NCBI RefSeq assembly: GCF_001642575.1
Contig: NZ_LXNG01000034.1
Span: 186,001-250,000, forward strand
From: Xanthomonas floridensis
GTDB lineage: Bacteria > Pseudomonadota > Gammaproteobacteria > Xanthomonadales > Xanthomonadaceae
DNA length: 64,000 bases
Direction of reading: 5' to 3'
How positions within the stretch are numbered: position 1 is the first letter of the stretch; each line of letters begins with the position of its first letter. The position numbers and the translations under genes were made by a program. The notes below the pieces were generated by a model. That model was not told the origin of the DNA and made no database searches. It saw only the letters and a program-made list of their open reading frames with translations. Shown here piece after piece: positions 37,821 through 46,304 of this stretch.

Positions 37821-39080
37821 ATGTCCGCTGCCACCGTCGTCTTACCGTCCGCCAGCGCCACCTACGCCCAGCGCGTCGCCTTCGTATCTGAAATCGCCGG
37901 GCGCCTGCATTCCTATGGCACGACGGCGCAGCGGCTGGAGGCAGCGGTGGTGGGGTTGTCGCAGAAGCTGGGCCTGGATTGCGAGCCCTGGTCCAATCCC
38001 ACCGGCATCATCCTGAGCTTCAGTGATCCGACCAAGGCGATCGGTTCCAGCGACATCACCCGGGTGATCCGCCTGGCGCCGGGCGAGAACGATCTCTACA
38101 AGCTCAGCGTGGCCGACTATGTTGCCGACAGCGTCGCCAACGGGCGCATGAGCATTGCGCAGGGGCATACCGCGCTGCGCCGGCTGGACCGCGAAACGGA
38201 TCGGCGCGGCAAGACCTTGCAGGTGCTGGCGTTCGGGCTGGCCGCCGCCGGCGTGGCCGGGCTGTGGAAGCTGCCGTGGCTGGACATCGCCACCGCCGGC
38301 GCCATCGGCATGTCGATCGGCCTGCTCACCCAATACACCGACAAGCGGCCGGCGACCAAGGAAGCCGGCGAAGCCCTGGCCGGGCTGCTGGCCGGGGTGG
38401 TGGCCGCGATGGTGGCCTCGCTGATCGGGCCGTTGAACCTCAACACGGTGATCATCGCTTCGCTGGTGGTGTTGCTGCCCGGGATGTCGCTGACCAATGC
38501 CTTCAACGAGCTGGCCAGCCAGCACTGGGTCTCCGGCACGGCGCGGCTGGCGGGCGCCGTGACCACGGTGCTCAAGCTCACGGTCGGTGCGGTGATTGCA
38601 GTGACCCTGACCCAGTTGATGGGCCTGCATCCGCAGGTGGCCGCCCTGCGCCCGCAGGCCGGCTGGGTGGAATGGGCATCGCTGCTGGTGGCCGCGTATG
38701 CATTTGCGGTGTTGTTCAAGGCCAATCGGCGTGATTATTTGTGGATCATGGCCGCGGCGATGTCCGGTTATGTCATTGCGCGTTATGCCGGGCATGCCTG
38801 GGGTGGCCCGGCCGGAGTATTTGCCTCGGCCATGGCATTGACCGCCGCCGGAAATCTGTTCGGGCGGGTGGTGCAAAAACCCGGCGCGTTGATTCGGTTG
38901 CCGGGCATCATCATGCTGGTTCCCGGCAGCGTCAGCCTGCGGGGGTTTTTGACCCTGGTACAGCAGCAGGATGTCAGTGTCGGGCAAGCCGCGTTGCTGG
39001 CGGTCACCAATATCGTCATGGCCTTGATGGCCGGATTGCTATTTGGGAATTTGCTGATTCCGGCCCGCAAGAATTTATGA
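37821..39080 (+). CDS. ThrE-family threonine/serine exporter
   Basis: This 419-residue inner-membrane protein has the ThrE layout. An N-terminal cytoplasmic domain of about 120 residues carries FVSEIAGRLHSYGTTAQRLE. A first set of five helices covers about residues 135-265, with VVLLPGMSLTNAFNELA. A second set of five runs to the C-terminus, with LIRLPGIIMLVPGSVSLRGF. Family members export threonine and serine with proton motive force, but many are uncharacterised, so the substrate is provisional. The ATG at 37821 is the first plausible start after the promoter spacer. A perfect palindromic terminator follows 15 bases after the stop. Confidence 0.85.
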   Translation: MSAATVVLPSASATYAQRVAFVSEIAGRLHSYGTTAQRLEAAVVGLSQKLGLDCEPWSNPTGIILSFSDPTKAIGSSDITRVIRLAPGENDLYKLSVADYVADSVANGRMSIAQGHTALRRLDRETDRRGKTLQVLAFGLAAAGVAGLWKLPWLDIATAGAIGMSIGLLTQYTDKRPATKEAGEALAGLLAGVVAAMVASLIGPLNLNTVIIASLVVLLPGMSLTNAFNELASQHWVSGTARLAGAVTTVLKLTVGAVIAVTLTQLMGLHPQVAALRPQAGWVEWASLLVAAYAFAVLFKANRRDYLWIMAAAMSGYVIARYAGHAWGGPAGVFASAMALTAAGNLFGRVVQKPGALIRLPGIIMLVPGSVSLRGFLTLVQQQDVSVGQAALLAVTNIVMALMAGLLFGNLLIPARKNL

Positions 39081-39095
39081 GCAGGCAGAAATACG

Positions 39096-39134
39096 CCCAA
39101 TAAAAACGCCGGCAATGCCGGCGTTTTTATTGGG
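39096..39134. terminator. Bidirectional rho-independent terminator
   Basis: A perfect 18-base-pair stem CCCAATAAAAACGCCGGC/GCCGGCGTTTTTATTGGG closes on an AAT loop. T-runs are present on both strands (TTTTT within the right arm, and the complement of AAAAA on the left). It ends the ThrE-like gene and the convergent H-NS-like gene. Confidence 0.93.
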
Positions 39135-39139
39135 TTGGA

Positions 39140-39604
39140 TCACGCGGCCTTTGACTTCTTGGCAGCGCGTTTGGTTGCCGTTTTACGCGGCGCGGCCTTC
39201 TTGGCCGATGCCTTCTTGGCAGCGCCACCCACCTTGCTGATCAGAAAGTCTTCCACTTTCTTGCCAGCGGCGGTCAATTCGGCCAGCCAGCGCGGCTGCT
39301 TGCCACGGCCGGTCCAGGTGTCCTGCGGATTGGCCGGATTGCGATACTTCGGCGCAACCTTGCCCAGCTTGCGGCCGGCGCGCGGACCCGGCTTGCCTGC
39401 AGCGGCCGGGCGACCCGGGCCGGCACTGGCGGCGGTACCAAACAATTCTTCGATGGAATAACCCTGGGCTTTCGCCGCGCGGGTCAGTTGCGTGCGAACC
39501 TTGGCGATCGGGGCGCGCTTGGCAACCACGGTCTGCTGCTTCTTTGCATTTTTGATCAGGGCGCCCAACTGCTTGGCCGACAGGCCGGTGAGATCGATCG
39601 ACAT
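39140..39604 (-). CDS. H-NS-family nucleoid-associated protein
   Basis: The 154-residue protein has a short N-terminal oligomerisation helix region (SAKQLGALIKNAKKQQ), a linker rich in Gly and Pro, and the H-NS DNA-binding motif in YRNPANPQDTWTGRGKQPRWL. A Lys/Ala-rich tail (KKASAKKAAPRKTATKRAAKK) follows that resembles histone H1. H-NS proteins bind AT-rich DNA and silence horizontally acquired genes, which could include the AT-rich LPS cluster here. The start is ATG 39604 (GTG 39607 also fits), with CCGGAG upstream. The terminator at 39,096-39,134 follows. The Lys/Ala tail extends beyond the E. coli H-NS domain and is a feature of xanthomonad paralogues. Confidence 0.88.
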   Translation of the reverse strand: MSIDLTGLSAKQLGALIKNAKKQQTVVAKRAPIAKVRTQLTRAAKAQGYSIEELFGTAASAGPGRPAAAGKPGPRAGRKLGKVAPKYRNPANPQDTWTGRGKQPRWLAELTAAGKKVEDFLISKVGGAAKKASAKKAAPRKTATKRAAKKSKAA

Positions 39605-39748
39605 CACTACTCCGGAAGATTGAGAGAGAAAGAATGCCGATCCTTGGCAGCGGCGGCCATCATAATGTCAGAAAACCGGTATGACAAATGCGCCGAAATA
39701 AATCGGCGCCTTGTGTTCATCCAATTGGAGCGTGATTGCCCGGTTTGA

Positions 39749-41443
39749 TCAGCATCCAAGGCGGGAGAATAATCCGGCCTTATCCAGATTTTCTGCCGAT
39801 TCGGCGGTGCGGGCGCGATATTCAAAAGTGCCGGCGGCCAATCCACGTTCAGAGACCACCACCCGATGCGGAATGCCCAATAGTTCCATATCGGCAAACA
39901 TCGCGCCCGGACGTAACCCGCGGTCATCCAATGCCGCATCGATACCAGCTGCAATCAATTCGTCCAGCAAGGCCTGGGCGGCGGCCACCACGCTGGCATC
40001 CTGCTTGGGATTGATCACGCAGACCACTACCTGCCACGGCGCCATCGGTGCCGGCCAGAGGATGCCGGCCTGGTCATGGTTCTGTTCGATTGCCGCTGCC
40101 ACGATGCGCGAAATACCGATGCCGTAGCAGCCCATCTTCATCACCGCGACCTTGCCGCCCTCGTCGATGACGGTGGCCTGCAAGGCCTGTGCGTACTGGC
40201 TGCCGAGCTGGAACACGTGGCCTACTTCGATGCCGCGGGCCAGGCGCAGTTCGCCGCCATCGGCGGCGCGCTCGCCTTCGACCACGTTGCGCACGTCGGC
40301 CACGGTCTCCGGTTCGGGCAGGTCACGGCCCCAGTTGACGCCGGCCAGGTGGGCGCCGGCCACATTGGCACCGACCACGAAGTCGGCCATGGCCGCGACA
40401 TCGCGGTCGGCCACCACGCGGATCGGGCGGGCGGTGTTGACCGGGCCCAGGAAGCCCGGCTCGCAACCGAGGTGGTCACGGATCTCGGTTTCATTGGCCA
40501 GGCGGTAGTCGGCCAGGCCGGCCACCTTGCCCAGCTTGATCTCGTTGACCGCATGGTCGCCGCGCACCAGCACCAGCACAAAGCCGGCCTGCGTCATCAC
40601 CGCCACCGACTTGACCGTGCGCTGCAGCGCGATGCCCAGCAGCTGGGCGACGTCTTCGCAGGTCTTCTGGGTGGGCGTGTCGACCTGGCGCAGGGCCTCG
40701 GCCGCTTCCGGACGCGGACCCGGGAGGGCGGCGCTGGCGGTTTCCACGTTGGCCGCGTAGTCCGACCCGGTGGAGAACGCCAGCGAATCTTCGCCGGAGT
40801 CGGCGATGACATGGAATTCCTGCGAGGCATCGCCGCCGATGGCGCCGGAATCGGCCTGCACCGCGCGGAACTCAAGCCCCAGGCGGGTGAAGATGCGGGT
40901 GTAGGCCGCACGCATGTTGTCGTACTCGCGCGCCATGTCGGCATCGGTGAGATGGAAGGAGTAGGCGTCCTTCATCAGGAATTCGCGCGCGCGCATCACC
41001 CCGAAGCGCGGGCGGATCTCGTCGCGGAACTTGGTCTGGATCTGGTAGAAGTTCAGCGGCAGCTGCTTGTAGCTGTTGATTTCCTGGCGCGCGAAGTCGG
41101 CCGCGGCCTCTTCGGCGGTCGGGCTGTAGCAGAACTCCTGCTCCTTGCGATCCTTGATCTTGAGCAGCTGCCCGCCGAACTTCTCCCAGCGCCCGGTGGC
41201 ATCCCACAGCTCGCGCGGCTGGATGGTGGGGAACAGCACCTCCACCGCCCCGGCGCGGTTCATTTCCTCGCGCACGATCGCCTCGACCTTGCGCAGCACG
41301 CGCAGGCCCAGCGGCGACCAGGTGTACAGCCCGGAGGCCAGCTTGCGGATCATGCCCGCGCGCAGCATCAGACGGTGGCTGACCAGCTCGGCGTCGGCCG
41401 GGGTTTCCTTGGTGGTGTGCAGGTGGAACTGGGAAAGACGCAT
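39749..41443 (-). CDS. proS: Prolyl-tRNA synthetase
   Basis: The 564-residue protein is a class II synthetase of the bacterial ProS type. Motif 1 lies near [22 protein letters not shown], motif 2 around [24 protein letters not shown] and motif 3 in [17 protein letters not shown]. The INS editing domain sits between motifs 2 and 3 (about 230-400), and a C-terminal anticodon-binding domain begins near [18 protein letters not shown]. It charges tRNA-Pro and edits Ala-tRNA-Pro. The length is normal. The ATG at 41443 is the first codon of the conserved MRLSQF start. It is transcribed alone; the upstream 388 bases hold no recognised gene. Confidence 0.96.
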   Translation of the reverse strand: MRLSQFHLHTTKETPADAELVSHRLMLRAGMIRKLASGLYTWSPLGLRVLRKVEAIVREEMNRAGAVEVLFPTIQPRELWDATGRWEKFGGQLLKIKDRKEQEFCYSPTAEEAAADFARQEINSYKQLPLNFYQIQTKFRDEIRPRFGVMRAREFLMKDAYSFHLTDADMAREYDNMRAAYTRIFTRLGLEFRAVQADSGAIGGDASQEFHVIADSGEDSLAFSTGSDYAANVETASAALPGPRPEAAEALRQVDTPTQKTCEDVAQLLGIALQRTVKSVAVMTQAGFVLVLVRGDHAVNEIKLGKVAGLADYRLANETEIRDHLGCEPGFLGPVNTARPIRVVADRDVAAMADFVVGANVAGAHLAGVNWGRDLPEPETVADVRNVVEGERAADGGELRLARGIEVGHVFQLGSQYAQALQATVIDEGGKVAVMKMGCYGIGISRIVAAAIEQNHDQAGILWPAPMAPWQVVVCVINPKQDASVVAAAQALLDELIAAGIDAALDDRGLRPGAMFADMELLGIPHRVVVSERGLAAGTFEYRARTAESAENLDKAGLFSRLGC

Positions 41444-41831
41444 CGGGCTTCGCTTGGGCGGAAAACCCGTAGTTTGCCAGTGTGCGCCCTGCCGGTCATT
41501 GTCGGACGCGCCTGGCCCGGTGTCGCTGACTACTGATGGGATGGGCGTGGCGGCCCTGGAAGGGCTGGCCTGCGGTTGCGAACGCGTCGCCGGGGATGCG
41601 TCGCACGCTGAGCCGGGTTGCCGGGCCAGCGGATGTCGAGGCGGGCGGCAAACCTGCCTGCCCGGCGGCTGTTCGATTTAAAAGGCCGCGCGCAGGCGCT
41701 CAATCCGGTGCTGGACGCGCATCGCTGACTCGCTGGGAGCTTCGGTGCGGTGGGTGCCAGCCGCACGACCGCTGCCACCGCCCTGGCCCGCAGGCAGGCT
41801 GAGGGACTGCAGCGGCGATCCTTGACCCGGC
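41444..41831 (-). other. Intergenic region upstream of proS
   Basis: These 388 GC-rich bases contain only short frames without start signals or recognisable motifs. The proS promoter should lie in the part next to 41,443, but I see no clear -35/-10 pair. I see no RNA gene or repeat here. Confidence 0.4.
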
Positions 41832-42230
41832 TCAGGCAGCCGGAGCGCCGGTGGCGGCCGGCTTGCAATAGGCCTTGGCGGCCGCCTCGGCCAGGTTGCG
41901 CTGGGCGGCGCGGGCGTCCGGGTCCAGCGGCGTGCCGGGCTTGCCGTCGCCGGCGCCCATGGTCACCTCGCCCTTGCCGCTGAGCAGCTCCAGGTTGCGG
42001 CGTGCGGTGAGGCAGTCGGCCGATTCGGGCGTGGCGGTCTCCGGCGCGGCGATGGCGGCGGTGCCGCTACGCGCATCGATCCGGCGCGCCTCAAAGCGCT
42101 GGCCGGTTGGCGGCGGGGTCTCGGTGTAGTGGGTCACGCCCTTGGCGTCCTTCCACTTATAGAGATCGGTGGCGCCGGCGGCGGCGCTGACCAGCATCAA
42201 CAGGGCGCAAAGCCCGGACGACAGGTGCAT
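41832..42230 (-). CDS. Secreted DUF4124 domain protein
   Basis: The 132-residue protein has a signal peptide (LCALLMLVSAAAGA, cleavage near residue 20) followed at once by the DUF4124 motif TDLYKWKDAKGVTHYTETPP, a short beta-hairpin found in many secreted proteins of this group. The rest is a Glu/Ala-rich region with a cysteine pair (SADCLTARRN and AYCKP) that may form a disulfide. Its function is unknown. The ATG at 42230 is preceded by AGGGGAAGC and gives a proper signal peptide; longer in-frame starts run into antisense sequence of other genes. It diverges from pssA. Confidence 0.85.
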   Translation of the reverse strand: MHLSSGLCALLMLVSAAAGATDLYKWKDAKGVTHYTETPPPTGQRFEARRIDARSGTAAIAAPETATPESADCLTARRNLELLSGKGEVTMGAGDGKPGTPLDPDARAAQRNLAEAAAKAYCKPAATGAPAA

Positions 42231-42362
42231 GTGGCTTCCCCTGGATGATTCCCGCTGCGATTGCAGCATCCACGGCCCGCGCTGGCAAGTCATCGCGCGT
42301 GCAGGGCGCTGAACCAGCAAGCGCGCTACCGCCGGACGGACCTCAGGCCCTACACTTGGCGC

Positions 42363-43136
42363 ATGGATGAAATGAGACCGCCTCCGCGCTCGCGCACGAT
42401 TTACCTGCTGCCGAACCTGTTCACTACCGCCGGGCTGTTTTCCGGGTTTTACGCCATCATCGCCGCCGCCAATGGGCAGTTCGTCCAGGCCGCCATGGCG
42501 GTGTTCGTGGCCGCGGTGATGGACGGGCTGGACGGCCGGGTGGCGCGCCTGACCAATACCAGCAGCGAATTCGGCGTGCAGTACGACTCGCTGGCCGATC
42601 TGGTCAGCTTCGGCATGGCCCCGGCGCTGGTGATGTACCACTGGTCGCTGTCGGCGCTGAAATACGACAGCAGCGTGATGGGCCGGGTCGGCTGGTCGGC
42701 GGCGTTCCTGTATGCGGCCTGCGCGGCGCTGCGGCTGGCGCGCTTCAATACCCAGGTCGGGGTGGTGGACAAGCGCTGGTTCATCGGTCTGGCCAGCCCC
42801 GCAGCGGCCGGGCTGATGATGTCGTTCGTGTGGGCATTCGCCGACGACAGCCTGGGCTTCGATGGCGAACAGCTGCGTTATGTGGCGCTCGCGGTCACCG
42901 TGGTGTCGGCGCTGTTGATGGTCAGCCGCATCCGCTTCTGGAGCTTCAAGGGCGGTGCGCGTGGTGCACGGGCCGACCGCGTGCCGTTCCTGGCCCTGGC
43001 GATCGCCACGGTGGTGATCGCCTTGCTGGTGATCGACCTGGCGCGGTCGCTGCTGGTGATCGGCGTGCTGTATGCCTTGTCCGGTCCGGTGATGTGGCTG
43101 TGGCGACGCTGGCGCCGCACGCCCGAGCTTCCGTGA
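42363..43136 (+). CDS. pssA: CDP-diacylglycerol-serine O-phosphatidyltransferase
   Basis: PssA makes phosphatidylserine from CDP-diacylglycerol and serine, the precursor of phosphatidylethanolamine. The 257-residue integral membrane protein carries the CDP-alcohol phosphotransferase motif in MDGLDGRVARL followed by FGVQYDSLADLVSFG, giving the DGx2ARx8Gx3Dx3D spacing. About eight hydrophobic helices follow. The N-terminus IYLLPNLFTTAGLFSGF is typical of the Bacillus-type PssA family. ATG 42363 is chosen over an in-frame start 34 codons earlier that would add non-hydrophobic, Arg-rich residues. It is followed after ten bases by the small gene at 43,147. Confidence 0.92.
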   Translation: MDEMRPPPRSRTIYLLPNLFTTAGLFSGFYAIIAAANGQFVQAAMAVFVAAVMDGLDGRVARLTNTSSEFGVQYDSLADLVSFGMAPALVMYHWSLSALKYDSSVMGRVGWSAAFLYAACAALRLARFNTQVGVVDKRWFIGLASPAAAGLMMSFVWAFADDSLGFDGEQLRYVALAVTVVSALLMVSRIRFWSFKGGARGARADRVPFLALAIATVVIALLVIDLARSLLVIGVLYALSGPVMWLWRRWRRTPELP

Positions 43137-43146
43137 GCCGACGTCG

Positions 43147-43611
43147 ATGAACGCGTTGGCGAACGAGCCGGTGTGGTCGGATCTGCAGGTGTCGTGCCTG
43201 CAGGCGATGGGGCACACCGTGTACCTGGACCGGGCAACGGCGGATGTCCTGCCGGCGCCGGTGGACGTCGCCGACAGTGCGCCGGTGTCGGCCCCGGTGC
43301 GCGAGCAGCGCGTCCCGGCCGAGGCGGGGGCTGCACCTGCGCCGCGTCGATCGGCACCCGCTGCGCCGGCCGAGCCGCCACGCGCGCCCAGCACCGCGCC
43401 GGCGTCCGCGCCGCAGCGGCGCGGACGCGTCGGGTTGCCGGACCGATTGCAGATGGCCTTGCTGCGTGCCTCCGGCTGCAACCCCGGCGATCCCAGTACC
43501 CAGGCCTTGATGGCGTCCTGGCCGCTGGCTGAGTTGCGAGGCAACCCCGCCGCCAAGCGCGCCTTGTGGCCGCAGCTGCGCGCGTTGCGGCGCCGTCGGG
43601 ATCCGGCGTGA
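43147..43611 (+). CDS. Small Ala/Pro-rich protein upstream of rimI, possible DNA polymerase III psi subunit
   Basis: The 154-residue protein has a short conserved-looking N-terminal helix (WSDLQVSCLQAMGHTVYLD), a central stretch of about 60 residues rich in Ala and Pro, and a C-terminal helical region (LPDRLQMALLRASG, LWPQLRALRRRRDP). I do not recognise it by motif. The position suggests HolD: in E. coli holD lies directly before rimI, and its N-terminus likewise opens with a short LQxLGI-type helix that binds the chi subunit. Here the stop overlaps a GTG start for rimI. The Ala/Pro linker would be unusual for HolD, so the call is tentative. The reading frame itself has good codon use and lies in a tight operon. 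Confidence 0.6.
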   Translation: MNALANEPVWSDLQVSCLQAMGHTVYLDRATADVLPAPVDVADSAPVSAPVREQRVPAEAGAAPAPRRSAPAAPAEPPRAPSTAPASAPQRRGRVGLPDRLQMALLRASGCNPGDPSTQALMASWPLAELRGNPAAKRALWPQLRALRRRRDPA

Positions 43612-43616
43612 GTGCA

Positions 43617-44090
43617 ATGAATGCGCCGTTGCCTACCTCGCTGCGCGCCATGCGCGAGAGCGATCTGGATGTGGTGATGGAGATCGAGCTGCGCGCCTAT
43701 CCATTCCCATGGACGCGCAGCATCTTTCGCGATTGCCTGCAGGCCGGGTACCCGGGCTGGGTGATGGAACAAGCCGGGCAGGTGATCGGCTACGGCGTCA
43801 TCAGCATCGCCGCCGACGAGGCGCATGTGCTCAACGTCTGCATCGCGCCGGAAGCGCAATCGCAAGGGCACGGGCGCGTGCTGTTGCGCGCGCTGATCAA
43901 GGGCGCCTGCGATCGTGGTGCGCGGCGCGCGTTCCTGGAAGTGCGCCCGTCCAATCCGTCGGCGATTGCGCTCTACCACTCCGAAGGCTTCAACGAGATC
44001 GGCCGCCGCCCGCGCTACTACCCCTCCCACACCGGCCGCGAGGATGCGCTGGTGATGGCGATCGAGCTGTTCTTCGAAGGCTTTTCCTGA
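43617..44090 (+). CDS. rimI: Ribosomal protein S18 alanine N-acetyltransferase
   Basis: RimI acetylates the N-terminal alanine of ribosomal protein S18. The 157-residue protein is a GNAT-fold enzyme. It has the early ELRAYPFPWTRSIFRDCL that matches RimI's substrate-binding loop, the acetyl-CoA loop QSQGHGRVLLRALI, the EVRPSNPSAIALYHSEGFNEIG strand, and RPRYYPSHTGREDALVM near the end. ATG 43617 is taken as start; GTG 43608 overlaps the upstream stop (GTGA) and is an equally coupled option. It is the third gene of the pssA transcription unit. The intergenic stretch after it is long and discussed separately. Confidence 0.93.
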   Translation: MNAPLPTSLRAMRESDLDVVMEIELRAYPFPWTRSIFRDCLQAGYPGWVMEQAGQVIGYGVISIAADEAHVLNVCIAPEAQSQGHGRVLLRALIKGACDRGARRAFLEVRPSNPSAIALYHSEGFNEIGRRPRYYPSHTGREDALVMAIELFFEGFS

Positions 44091-44926
44091 GCTGCGCTGC
44101 GCCCTGACGGGGCTGGGCGATCGGCTGACGGGTGGATTGCACAATCCGGGGAGCGCATCCGGGTTGATGCACGCTCTTGCGCGCGTGCCTTTCGCAGAAG
44201 ATCGAGTGCTGCCGATGGCGCGCGTGTCACCGCAGTGGCGGCTGGACGCCAGCGACTTGCGTGTGGCACACGTTGCTCGTCGGTTCCTTGAGCGCACGCG
44301 ACGAGTGTCAGACGCTTTCGTCGATGCTGCCCTCAGCAGCCGTTGCCGTACCCCGCCTGCACTTGCTCGCGCTATCTGCAGCAAGAGTGCACGTCCATGC
44401 GTTCTTGCGTTGACACGTACCGCCAGACGTATTGCAACGCTCTTTCGGCCGATGCGGTGGCTGCGGCGCATGGTTTTTTTTTAGCCAACCACGCTTGTGA
44501 CGCATGTCCGTCCGCTGCATTGCAGTGAGCCGGGCACTGCAATCCTGCAGGCTGCGAGTGTGCGCATTCGACAGCAAGTCGCAGTACCTGCGCGTCGAAG
44601 ATCGTTCGCGTGTGATCGCATCAACATCGCATCGCCGATGCATGCCCAACTGCAATGCGACCCGCATCATGCTGCGCTGCAGTGTCCATGGCGCTGTCTC
44701 TGCGTGTCTTGGTTGCAGTGTTTTGTCTTCTCGCAACTGTCTCGCAACCGTTTGCGTGACTGTGCGTGCACAACGGCGATCTGCCTAGATACAAGCGATT
44801 GCGATGCTCTTAGTATCCCCTCCCGCGGAACTGAACATTACAGAGATGAACAGTACGTTCCGTAGTCGATAGACGAGGGGTGTGCCGCTGCGCGGTGCAT
44901 CGAACCCATTCGAGGGAGACATCCAG
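44091..44926 (+). other. Long intergenic region before the pectate lyase genes
   Basis: These 836 bases contain no gene I can support. A frame of about 115 codons (44,137-44,484) exists but its product has no recognisable domain. There is a terminator-like structure at 44,449-44,482 although no gene precedes it within 350 bases. The last part must carry the promoter and regulatory sites of the first pectate lyase gene; AGGGAGA at 44,912-44,919 is its ribosome-binding site. I found no convincing Clp or PIP-box match. Confidence 0.5.
44449..44482 (+). terminator. Orphan terminator-like hairpin with nine T
   Basis: ATGCG at 44,452-44,456 pairs with CGCAT at 44,467-44,471, extended by CC/GG across a one-base bulge, and is followed by nine T at 44,474-44,482. 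It could end the rimI transcript after a long trailer or a small RNA encoded between 44,091 and 44,450. Confidence 0.55.
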
Positions 44927-46060
44927 ATGAAGCCGAAATTCTCAACGGCGGCCGCCGCGTCGCTGTTTGTCGGGTCGTTGCTGCTTACCGGCGTTGCAAG
45001 CGCCGATCCTGCGCTGGAAGTGGCAACCACCGGTTGGGCCACGCAGAACGGTGGCACCAAGGGCGGTTCCAAGGCCGCTGCCGCCAACATCTACACAGTC
45101 AAGAACGCCGCCGAGTTGAAGAGCGCGTTGAAGGCCAGCGTGGGCAGCAACGGGCGCATCATCAAGATCAGCGGCATCATCGATGTCAGCGAAGGCAAGC
45201 CCTACACCAAGACCTCGGACATGAAGTCGCGTGCGCGCCTGGACATTCCGACCAAGACCACCTTGATCGGCATCACCAGCAACGCCGAGATCCGCGAAGG
45301 CTACATGTACGTCAAGGCCAACGACGTCATCATTCGCAACCTCACCATTGAAAATCCGTGGGATCCGGAACCGGTCTGGGATCCGGATGACGGCAGCGCC
45401 GGCAACTGGAATGCCGAATACGACGGCCTGACCGTTGAAGGGGCCAGCAACGTGTGGGTGGACCATGTCACCTTCACCGACGGTCGCCGCACCGACGACC
45501 AGAACGGCACCGCCAATGGCCGCCCCAAGCAACACCATGACGGCGCGATGGACGTCAAGAAGGGCGCCAACTACGTGACCATCTCGTACTCGGCCTTCAA
45601 GTCGCACGAGAAGAACGACCTGATCGGCTCCAGCGACAGCGCGTCCAGCACCGACAGCGGCAAGCTCAAGGTCACCATCCACAACACCTTGTTCGAAAAC
45701 ATCTCTGCGCGTGCGCCACGGGTCCGCTTCGGCCAGGTGCATCTGTACAACAACTATCACGTGGGCAGCACCAGCAACAAGGTGTACCCGTTCTCGCACG
45801 CGCATGGCGTGGGCAAGGAGTCGAAGATCTTCTCCGAACGCAATGTGTTCGACATCAGCGGCGTGAGCAGCTGCGACAAGATCGCCGCCGACTACGGCGG
45901 CAGCGTGTACCGCGACCAGGGCTCGCTGCTCAATGGCAAGGCCTTGTCGTGCTCCTGGAACAGCAACATCGGCTGGACTCCGCCGTATACCTACAACCTG
46001 CTCTCGGCCGACAAGGTCGCTGCTGACGTCAAGGCCAAGGCCGGCGCCGGCAAGTTGTAA
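44927..46060 (+). CDS. Secreted pectate lyase, PL1 family (copy 1)
   Basis: The enzyme cleaves polygalacturonate in plant cell walls by beta-elimination with calcium. The 377-residue protein has a signal peptide ([18 protein letters not shown], cleavage near residue 26). The parallel beta-helix domain of PL1 follows: [18 protein letters not shown], the calcium-site region around [36 protein letters not shown], and the catalytic arginine in [22 protein letters not shown] 44927 follows a clear AGGGAGA; an upstream in-frame start would spoil the signal peptide. A paralogue follows on the same strand after 244 bases, and a long internal block is identical in protein sequence, so the pair arose by duplication. 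Export is expected through the type II system. Confidence 0.95.
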   Translation: MKPKFSTAAAASLFVGSLLLTGVASADPALEVATTGWATQNGGTKGGSKAAAANIYTVKNAAELKSALKASVGSNGRIIKISGIIDVSEGKPYTKTSDMKSRARLDIPTKTTLIGITSNAEIREGYMYVKANDVIIRNLTIENPWDPEPVWDPDDGSAGNWNAEYDGLTVEGASNVWVDHVTFTDGRRTDDQNGTANGRPKQHHDGAMDVKKGANYVTISYSAFKSHEKNDLIGSSDSASSTDSGKLKVTIHNTLFENISARAPRVRFGQVHLYNNYHVGSTSNKVYPFSHAHGVGKESKIFSERNVFDISGVSSCDKIAADYGGSVYRDQGSLLNGKALSCSWNSNIGWTPPYTYNLLSADKVAADVKAKAGAGKL

Positions 46061-46154
46061 GCAGCAGTACGCAACTGAAAGCGTTACCACGCGCAGCGCG
46101 CCACACCGTGCGCTGCGCGTGACGCGCAGGCATTCCAAAAACGCAGGTGCAACA

Positions 46155-46177
46155 TGTTGAAAAGGTACTTTTCAACA
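46155..46177. promoter_or_regulatory. Perfect palindrome upstream of the second pectate lyase gene
   Basis: TGTTGAAAAG at 46,155-46,164 is repeated inverted as CTTTTCAACA at 46,168-46,177 around GTA. It contains TTGAAA, which sits 18 bases before TACAGA at 46,181-46,186, a possible -35/-10 pair. A repressor site over the -35 box is the simplest reading. It has no T-tract and so is unlikely to be a terminator. Confidence 0.45.
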
Positions 46178-46304
46178 ATGTACAGAAATATTAGGATCGG
46201 TCGGGTTCGCTAGGGGACTGGCCTGTTGGCCTGGGCGAACGCACGGGGAGCACGCCGCGCAGCGGCGTATCACGCATCACTCATCACAAGAGAATTCATC
46301 GACC

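Noticed and set aside
44137-44484. 115-codon frame between rimI and the first pectate lyase gene
   Set aside because: The product is Arg/Ala-rich without domain or signal, and the frame ends inside a T-run that looks like a terminator.
44740-44790. Clp/CRP-type site upstream of the first pectate lyase gene
   Set aside because: The best match (near GTGACTGTGCGTGCACA) agrees with only one half of TGTGA-N6-TCACA, so I do not call it.
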